From a virus, in the IMG/VR virus record IMGVR_UViG_3300010155_000023, positions 1 to 38,665 of that record: a stretch of DNA of 38,665 nt; one strand, given 5' to 3'. A program made the position numbers and the translations under genes. Under the pieces are notes generated by a model that was given only the letters and a program-made list of their open reading frames with translations, was not told the origin of the DNA and searched no databases. This document shows, one piece after another, positions 34,940-38,665 of the stretch (within the stretch, counting starts at the first letter, position 1; the number at the start of each line of letters is the position of its first letter).

Positions 34940-36766
34940 ATGCAAAACAATAGTAGAAAAAACTACAGGAAACGGAAGCCAAAAAACAAAATTCTCACAG
35001 AAGAGAAATATGAATTAGTTGGATCCAATATTTTATTAAAATCCTGTGTGCAGTTTTTAGACTCAGTAGATGATTATTCTGCTCAAACATTCAAGTTGCA
35101 AACTACTCCTAGTATATCTTTGTATGATAACGGAAATAAAATTATAATAGATTATAGTCATTCAAAAAATAAAGATGATTTAGAAAATATTAAGAAAATC
35201 TTTAACATCAATATTCAAGATGAGTTTACCATAACAGATGCATATTGGGAATGTGAAGAAGCAGATTCTATAAATGCAAATTTCTCTGGAACATTTAGTT
35301 TTAACGGACTAGAAAATGATAATATTATTATTGCTACGCCCAAAACGACAATAACAACATCAGATGGTGTTGTCCGCTACAGCCCAACTTTTTTTGATGA
35401 AATTCCACAAATAAAAATATCTTCTGGTTCTTCTACAAAGAAGATTTCAATTATTAAAAATATTTTAGGATTTCAGAGTGAAAAATCTTTCAGAAATATG
35501 GGAGTAAATCATCGAGAGAAGAACATATATGAGATTGAAATCATAGGTTCCAATTCAAATACTTCGAAGTATAAAATACATGAATATAAAATTGCGGTAG
35601 ATGGCTCCGAAGAATTAATTTTAACAGATCAAATAACGGAAGAAATAACAACCACAGATGGTTACTTTCTGATCAACATTTATGTTAAATTAAAAAACAA
35701 AAAGAAAATGAAAACACTAACATCCACAAGAATGCCAGGGGAAGGTTCGTGTTTTAGTTCATTATTACCAGATGATTGCTTTTATTCAATTGAAGAAGTT
35801 TGCAGAAATATACAAGGGGAATGGTATGCAGACGGAAATTGTAAAAAGAAGTCCAACATAATAGAGCAGGCAGAAACATCTCCATTATCCAATCAAATTA
35901 GAAATACAAATAACGCTATTGATAAATTGGTTCAAACATTATCGTTTACTGGAAATATAGCAGGCGGAAATGTTGTGCGACGGGAGCCTTTTAATATATC
36001 CGGCTTTTATCCTCTATATTCATCTAAGGAATCTTCTGACGCTTCCAGTCCTAACAATAGTGGTTCCATGCAACACATAATTCATGGAAAGGTTTATTAT
36101 ATGCCAAACGGTTTGAAATCTGGCGTTACTCAATTCCACGGAGAATATAAACCCCTGTCTTCCACAACTACCAGAAGCATGATGCAATCCACAGGATCCA
36201 CAGGATGTACAGGTCCACCCGCTACTGGGGGCACTACAGAAGAGCAAATGAAATGCTGCGAGTGTCTTTTGTATTCTGAGGCAGGTGGAGCAGATATGAC
36301 AAATCTAACGCAAGGTGATCCAAATACAACTGATCCTTGTATGTGGTGGACACTATGGGTAATGTACAACAGAAGAAAGGATCCAGTTCCTGGAGGAGCA
36401 ATACCAGGCAACGCAGAAATAACAAGTTGTGCCCAGGCAAATACACCAGCATTTTCCGGTGGTTGGAATAGTGAAAGATTTAAAAATTGTTATTGTGATG
36501 AAAGAAAGAAAAGAACATCTAAAGCCGAACAAAAACGAATGAAAAAGGCTAGTGAACTTTGCAGAAAAATAGGAATCAATAATTATAAACCCCACATTGA
36601 TCCTACTGGTGGGGCAAATTACTTCTTTAGATGTGATTCGGTGCCCGACTGGATGCAATGTAATATAGATTCTGGTGTTTGCAGCAAAGTAACGGGACCG
36701 GCGGGATGTAACCACTGTTTTTATAAGTGTAATTCGATTCCTCGACCATGCCCACCCGATGTGTGA
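34940..36766 (+). CDS. Virion-type protein with a Cys-rich C-terminal half, 608 aa
   Basis: It starts 6 bases after the stop of the preceding gene with no visible RBS, so translation is probably coupled. The N-terminus is very basic (SRKNYRKRKPKNK). About 20-250 is a beta-rich region with no recognised family. About 268-300 resembles one degenerate Cys-rich unit (GSCFSSLLPDDCFYSIEE ... EWYADGNC). From 400 there are TGSTGCTGPPATGG, a CCEC motif, Trp-rich sequence and more Cys pairs (NCYCDERKK, CNHCFYKCNS) at the end. Pairing with the 434-residue beta protein suggests a two-gene structural module. The multiple CxxC and CxC motifs could bind metal or form disulphides. Confidence 0.72.
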   Translation: MQNNSRKNYRKRKPKNKILTEEKYELVGSNILLKSCVQFLDSVDDYSAQTFKLQTTPSISLYDNGNKIIIDYSHSKNKDDLENIKKIFNINIQDEFTITDAYWECEEADSINANFSGTFSFNGLENDNIIIATPKTTITTSDGVVRYSPTFFDEIPQIKISSGSSTKKISIIKNILGFQSEKSFRNMGVNHREKNIYEIEIIGSNSNTSKYKIHEYKIAVDGSEELILTDQITEEITTTDGYFLINIYVKLKNKKKMKTLTSTRMPGEGSCFSSLLPDDCFYSIEEVCRNIQGEWYADGNCKKKSNIIEQAETSPLSNQIRNTNNAIDKLVQTLSFTGNIAGGNVVRREPFNISGFYPLYSSKESSDASSPNNSGSMQHIIHGKVYYMPNGLKSGVTQFHGEYKPLSSTTTRSMMQSTGSTGCTGPPATGGTTEEQMKCCECLLYSEAGGADMTNLTQGDPNTTDPCMWWTLWVMYNRRKDPVPGGAIPGNAEITSCAQANTPAFSGGWNSERFKNCYCDERKKRTSKAEQKRMKKASELCRKIGINNYKPHIDPTGGANYFFRCDSVPDWMQCNIDSGVCSKVTGPAGCNHCFYKCNSIPRPCPPDV

Positions 36767-36830
36767 CAACTCGCACACAAACAACGCCCGATAAAGCCAT
36801 ATCAACGAGAGTTCGGAGTACTAATTCCTA
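36767..36830. other. Convergent 64-base gap without a recognisable element
   Basis: It separates the plus-strand structural pair from the minus-strand small-gene cluster. I see no strong hairpin with a T-tract here, so termination between the two converging units is not explained by sequence. Confidence 0.5.
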
Positions 36831-37025
36831 TTAATCTTGAATGAAATAACCTTTGTGGTCTTCTTCATCAATAAGTAAATTAGTCACTTTGTTTGGTGCA
36901 ACCCATTCACTAAGCCCGTCTGAATATTGGATTTTAATTTTCTCTTCTTGAAGATTAATTTCAATAATATTAGCCATTTTTAAATTTGACGAATTTACAA
37001 TTTTATCACCAATGCAATGATCCAT
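36831..37025 (-). CDS. Small SH3/KOW-like protein, 64 aa
   Basis: GAGAGG lies 7 bases before ATG 37025, so this start is well supported. The pattern IGDKIVN ... KMANIIEINLQEEKIKIQYSDG ... WVAPNKVTNLL is the 'G-D-x-V ... x-I-x-x-I ... V-x-Y-x-D-G ... V-x-x-x-x-L' arrangement of small SH3-like/KOW-type beta barrels frequent among short phage proteins. The function is unknown. It is last in the minus-strand small-gene cluster, 65 bases after the 45-residue basic gene. Confidence 0.75.
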   Translation of the reverse strand: MDHCIGDKIVNSSNLKMANIIEINLQEEKIKIQYSDGLSEWVAPNKVTNLLIDEEDHKGYFIQD

Positions 37026-37090
37026 TTTCTATCCTCTCTACAGAAATTCTGTAATTGCTGGAATGCTGTCCATTAAATATGTATGCTCCA

Positions 37091-37228
37091 CTAACGAATT
37101 CGTCTACCATTCCCAGAACTAGAAGTCCGGGGAGGTCTATTCCCCTTCTTTTTCTTCTGTCTTCGAGGACTACCGACTTTGATCATGTTGTTGACATGAG
37201 TATCATAAGTGGCATCTTTCTTTGCCAT
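37091..37228 (-). CDS. Small, very basic protein, 45 aa
   Basis: A short gene easily overlooked. ATG 37228 stands 3 bases after the TGA of the upstream gene, with GGGAG 7 bases before it and overlapping that stop. The protein begins MAKKDATYDTHVNN and continues with a patch of Lys/Arg (SPRRQKKKKGNRPPR), ending NGRRIR. The charge suggests binding to nucleic acid, ribosome or polymerase. The tight coupling and good RBS make it likely to be real. No homologue is recognised. The start lies in a GGG-AGTTGA-CCC hairpin. Confidence 0.72.
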   Translation of the reverse strand: MAKKDATYDTHVNNMIKVGSPRRQKKKKGNRPPRTSSSGNGRRIR

Positions 37229-37231
37229 GGG

Positions 37232-37552
37232 TCAACTCCCAACAATCTTGAGATTCGGGACAGAAAGACCACTGGGTGTAATGATCTTGCTTGTTGCCTT
37301 TTCATATTCTGCTTTCAATTCCTTGGCAGGATCAACAATGAAAGCGACAAATGATTCTTTTATATGAACCTCATCATCTTTCATGTTTGAATATGGAATC
37401 CAAGACATCAGACCAATTTGTCCATCTCCTGTTGGAATGATGAGCAGAGGCTTCTTAAGAACATGGCATTCGTTCGGGCCAGAAGTTTCAGGACTGGTCC
37501 AGTCGCACAATACTTCTTCACCAGAATTAAGTCGAACAATTTTAATTTCCAT
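37232..37552 (-). CDS. Conserved phage protein, possible Sm-like fold, 106 aa
   Basis: ATG 37552 (MEIKIVRLNSGEEVLC) is chosen because AAAGGA sits 6-9 bases before it; the ATG five codons earlier would absorb that RBS. The opening 'I-K-x-x-R-L-x-S-G-E-E-x-x' followed by KKPLLIIPTGDGQIGLMSWIPYS and a helical end (PAKELKAEYEKATSKI) matches a family of about 100-residue proteins common in marine T4-like phages. The first strands look like an Sm/LSm-type barrel (inference). The function is unknown. It lies between a 61-residue gene and the 45-residue basic gene with nearly no spacing. Confidence 0.82.
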   Translation of the reverse strand: MEIKIVRLNSGEEVLCDWTSPETSGPNECHVLKKPLLIIPTGDGQIGLMSWIPYSNMKDDEVHIKESFVAFIVDPAKELKAEYEKATSKIITPSGLSVPNLKIVGS

Positions 37553-37563
37553 TGTAATTCCTT

Positions 37564-37749
37564 TCAATCACAGGTTGTTTCAGATCCGGGCAAATCACCA
37601 ATCCAATCATCAGCCGCTTGAACATCTTTGAGCATCGCATCACATGCACATTTGCTGATGGGTGTACAGAGACAATCTTCAGTAAAATACATTAATTTCG
37701 CTTTTAGTCCGCGAATTACCTGTTCTGAGGGTACTAAATTTTCTGACAT
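37564..37749 (-). CDS. Small Cys-containing protein, 61 aa
   Basis: ATG 37749 has AGGAGA eight bases upstream. The protein is helix-prone (VPSEQVIRGLKAKLMYFTE) and has a central CLCTPISKCAC cluster of four Cys, then a helix DAMLKDVQAADDW. A four-Cys cluster could hold one zinc ion. There is no recognised family. It is the first gene after the terminator at 37791-37820, so it needs its own promoter or read-through; an AATAAATA motif is 25 bases before the start. Confidence 0.7.
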   Translation of the reverse strand: MSENLVPSEQVIRGLKAKLMYFTEDCLCTPISKCACDAMLKDVQAADDWIGDLPGSETTCD

Positions 37750-37773
37750 ATTAAATCTCCTATTTGCATGTAG

Positions 37774-37781
37774 TATTTATT
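37774..37781 (-). promoter_or_regulatory. Late-promoter-like AATAAATA
   Basis: One mismatch from TATAAATA, located between the terminator hairpin and the 61-residue gene. Spacing to the start codon (25 bases) equals that of the fibre-gene late promoter at 14553-14560. Confidence 0.4.
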
Positions 37782-37790
37782 CAAGAAAAA

Positions 37791-37820
37791 GAATTCCTGC
37801 CAATTTCTTGGCAGGAATTC
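37791..37820 (-). terminator. Rho-independent terminator after the winged-helix gene
   Basis: Perfect 13-bp stem GAATTCCTGCCAA / TTGGCAGGAATTC with a four-base loop. On the minus strand it is followed by CTTTTTCTT, starting 23 bases past the stop of the 83-residue gene. Confidence 0.9.
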
Positions 37821-37842
37821 GAGGGAAAGAGAAACCGAACAC

Positions 37843-38094
37843 TCAGACAATACCAGCGTCGATAGCAAACTGATTGCTACCTTCACCAAGAAAATCCATA
37901 CCATAACGGCTAGTGCTTGTCGCGGTAGGTTCTCGATAAACTTCCCAATTTCCATAACGCTCAACTTGCTCCTTGATGTGGGAGATAGTTGCACGGAAGT
38001 TTCCGACACCAAAACGACTCCTTGCCTGAGGGGCAGTAAGAGTTCGTCCACTTGCCAAATACTCCATAACTCGTTGCTTCTTTGTCCTGTTCAT
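37843..38094 (-). CDS. Winged-helix-like DNA-binding protein, 83 aa
   Basis: The sequence KKQRVMEYLASGRTLTAPQA followed by RSRFGVGNFRATISHIKEQ and NWEVYRE has the form of a winged helix-turn-helix: helix 1, a short turn, ALTAPQA helix 2, recognition helix with R-F-G-V-x-N-x-R-A-x-I, then a wing. Such small proteins are common in marine phages, probably as DNA-binding regulators. AGGAG stands 7 bases before ATG 38094. The RBS can pair with CTCCTAAT further upstream in the leader. It is transcribed from the strong promoter at 38286-38313 and ended by the hairpin at 37791-37820, so it is an isolated early unit with the small leader ORF. Confidence 0.85.
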   Translation of the reverse strand: MNRTKKQRVMEYLASGRTLTAPQARSRFGVGNFRATISHIKEQVERYGNWEVYREPTATSTSRYGMDFLGEGSNQFAIDAGIV

Positions 38095-38100
38095 GATGAA

Positions 38101-38148
38101 CTCCTAATTAGTGGTGCTTTCATGTTAAACAAATCATTAGGAGGCACC
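38101..38148 (-). promoter_or_regulatory. Leader structure sequestering the RBS of the winged-helix gene
   Basis: In the transcript CTCCTAAT (38143-38136) is fully complementary to ATTAGGAG (38108-38101), which contains the Shine-Dalgarno. GGTGC just before it (38148-38144) is complementary to GCACC (38117-38113) inside the loop. The order a-b-a'-b' allows a pseudoknot or two competing helices. I infer translational control. Confidence 0.55.
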
Positions 38149-38169
38149 TCACTCTTGTTGATTTGATAT

Positions 38170-38256
38170 TTAATCAAAATAGGGATTTAATCGTGGTGCA
38201 GGGAGAACTTCCCGAAACTCATCACACCGACTCAAGTTTAAGTCTTGAGGAGACAT
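38170..38256 (-). CDS. Leader peptide-size ORF, 28 aa
   Basis: Directly after the strong promoter, two adjacent ATGs (38259 and 38256) open a short frame (MSPQDLNLSRCDEF ... PRLNPYFD). A weak AGGA lies 8-11 bases upstream. It ends 76 bases before the winged-helix gene. It may be a real micro-protein or a regulatory upstream ORF; no homologue is recognised. Confidence 0.4.
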   Translation of the reverse strand: MSPQDLNLSRCDEFREVLPAPRLNPYFD

Positions 38257-38285
38257 CATATAATATATCCTATAATATTTACATC

Positions 38286-38313
38286 ATTATAACAATCTTA
38301 TATCATATGTCAA
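38286..38313 (-). promoter_or_regulatory. Strong sigma-70-type early promoter
   Basis: Perfect TTGACA (38313-38308) and perfect TATAAT (38291-38286) with a 16-base spacer. It lies immediately downstream of the terminator at 38323-38386 and reads toward the 28-residue ORF and the winged-helix gene. The same architecture occurs before gp32. Confidence 0.87.
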
Positions 38314-38322
38314 TGTTTTTTA

Positions 38323-38386
38323 TTAAAAAAAAGGAAGACACTCGGGCGAATAGCAACATGCTATTCTTCAAACCCGAGTATCCTCC
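38323..38386 (-). terminator. Rho-independent terminator with two-tier hairpin
   Basis: Outer stem ACTCGGG / CCCGAGT (38379-38373 with 38346-38340), a six-base bulge, then inner stem GAATAGCA / TGCTATTC (38366-38359 with 38355-38348) with a three-base loop. The stem extends imperfectly with GGAGGA / TCTTCC and is followed on the minus strand by eight T. It ends the unit holding the 40-residue and zinc-ribbon-like genes. Confidence 0.85.
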
Positions 38387-38425
38387 TCAAAGTTTAAAAT
38401 ACCGGGAAGGATTTAACATTTACCT

Positions 38426-38548
38426 TCAACTTTCGGGGCCTACTAGTTGTATTTCCCTACTTGCACCACGATTGAATCGGTTAGACTCTGCTAAACCCTT
38501 TTGGGCATTCACGCCTTCTGCCAGAATGTATTTTCTTGATTTATTCAT
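38426..38548 (-). CDS. Small protein, 40 aa
   Basis: The ATG at 38548 overlaps the 3' end of the upstream gene (GAATGAATAA), and GGAG sits 6 bases before it, which supports translation. The sequence MNKSRKYILAEGVNAQKGLA ... GPES is basic at the start and otherwise unremarkable; no family is recognised. Confidence 0.6.
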   Translation of the reverse strand: MNKSRKYILAEGVNAQKGLAESNRFNRGASREIQLVGPES

Positions 38549-38665
38549 TCTCTTCTCCACATTTACACTTCAAAGGTCTTCCGACATTACGTTTCATAAT
38601 CAAACACAACGGACATGGGATATACTCCCACCCAAGAGGATTTCCATCCGAGGGTGTGCATGTAA
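38541..38665 (-). CDS. Zinc-ribbon-like small protein, 5' end outside window
   Basis: The frame is open at the right edge and ends at TAA 38543-38541, giving 40 visible residues: WEYIPCPLCLIMKRNVGR followed by PLKCKCGEENE. CPLC and, 12 residues later, CKC form a CxxC...CxC cluster typical of short zinc ribbons. The start codon is not in the window. It overlaps the 40-residue gene and shares its terminator. The role is unknown; such peptides often bind nucleic acid or partner proteins. Confidence 0.65.
   Translation of the reverse strand, partial: TCTPSDGNPLGWEYIPCPLCLIMKRNVGRPLKCKCGEENE

Noticed and set aside
37734-38051. 105-codon frame overlapping the winged-helix gene on the same strand
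   Set aside because: No RBS, runs through the terminator hairpin, and has unlikely composition; the 83-residue frame has a good RBS and a recognisable fold.
38340-38386. Two-tier hairpin considered as a tRNA or small structured RNA
   Set aside because: No anticodon arm, T-loop sequence or CCA-compatible acceptor; the eight T directly after the stem point to a terminator.

Overview
The window looks like part of the genome of a T4-like myovirus (straight contractile tail), AT-rich and probably marine. I recognise, by sequence motifs and gene order only, homologues of T4 baseplate wedge proteins gp53, gp25, gp6 and gp8, a tail-tube cap/initiator (gp48/54 type), a gp27-type hub, the head-completion protein gp4, the hub/chaperone protein gp26, the single-strand DNA-binding protein gp32 and the late-transcription co-activator gp33. 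No host gene, tRNA, integrase, CRISPR array or insertion sequence is visible. The host cannot be named from this sequence.

Layout. (1) 1-29205, minus strand: one tightly packed late operon, read from 29205 down to 1. In order of transcription it encodes tail-tube cap, gp53-like wedge, hub N-terminal part, a 1278-residue novel protein, hub C-terminal part, gp25, gp6, a gp7-position protein, a gp8-like protein, and then a series of tail-fibre/adhesin proteins ending in three large paralogues with collagen-like N-termini and Cys-rich repeats. The last runs off the left edge. TATAAATA late-promoter motifs lie in front of gp25 and of the 750-residue fibre gene. (2) 29238-32280, plus strand: gp4, a tail-tube-fold protein, gp26 with a probable -1 frameshift extension, and a tape-measure-like protein, closed by a bidirectional terminator at 32282-32308. 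(3) 32341-33541, minus: gp33 and gp32; gp32 has its own sigma-70 promoter and a leader with two tandem hairpins. (4) 33629-36766, plus: two further virion-type proteins. (5) 36831-38665, minus: a cluster of small early/accessory genes with a strong sigma-70 promoter, two strong terminators and a probable structured leader in front of a winged-helix regulator.

How it works together. The minus-strand operon builds baseplate and fibres, and the plus-strand block builds the tube/tape/hub and finishes the head. gp33 would switch on the TATAAATA promoters, and gp32 serves replication. The most unusual content is a small Cys-rich repeat (GxCC...C...C...GG.(F/W)...C...C) found not only in the three big collagen-like fibre proteins but also grafted into several core baseplate positions. 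Others are a gp27-type hub apparently divided over two genes with a 1278-codon gene between them, a T_TTT_TTT slippery site joining gp26 to a 63-codon extension, and a recurring GGG(N)AGTT..CCC hairpin in leaders of the non-structural genes.
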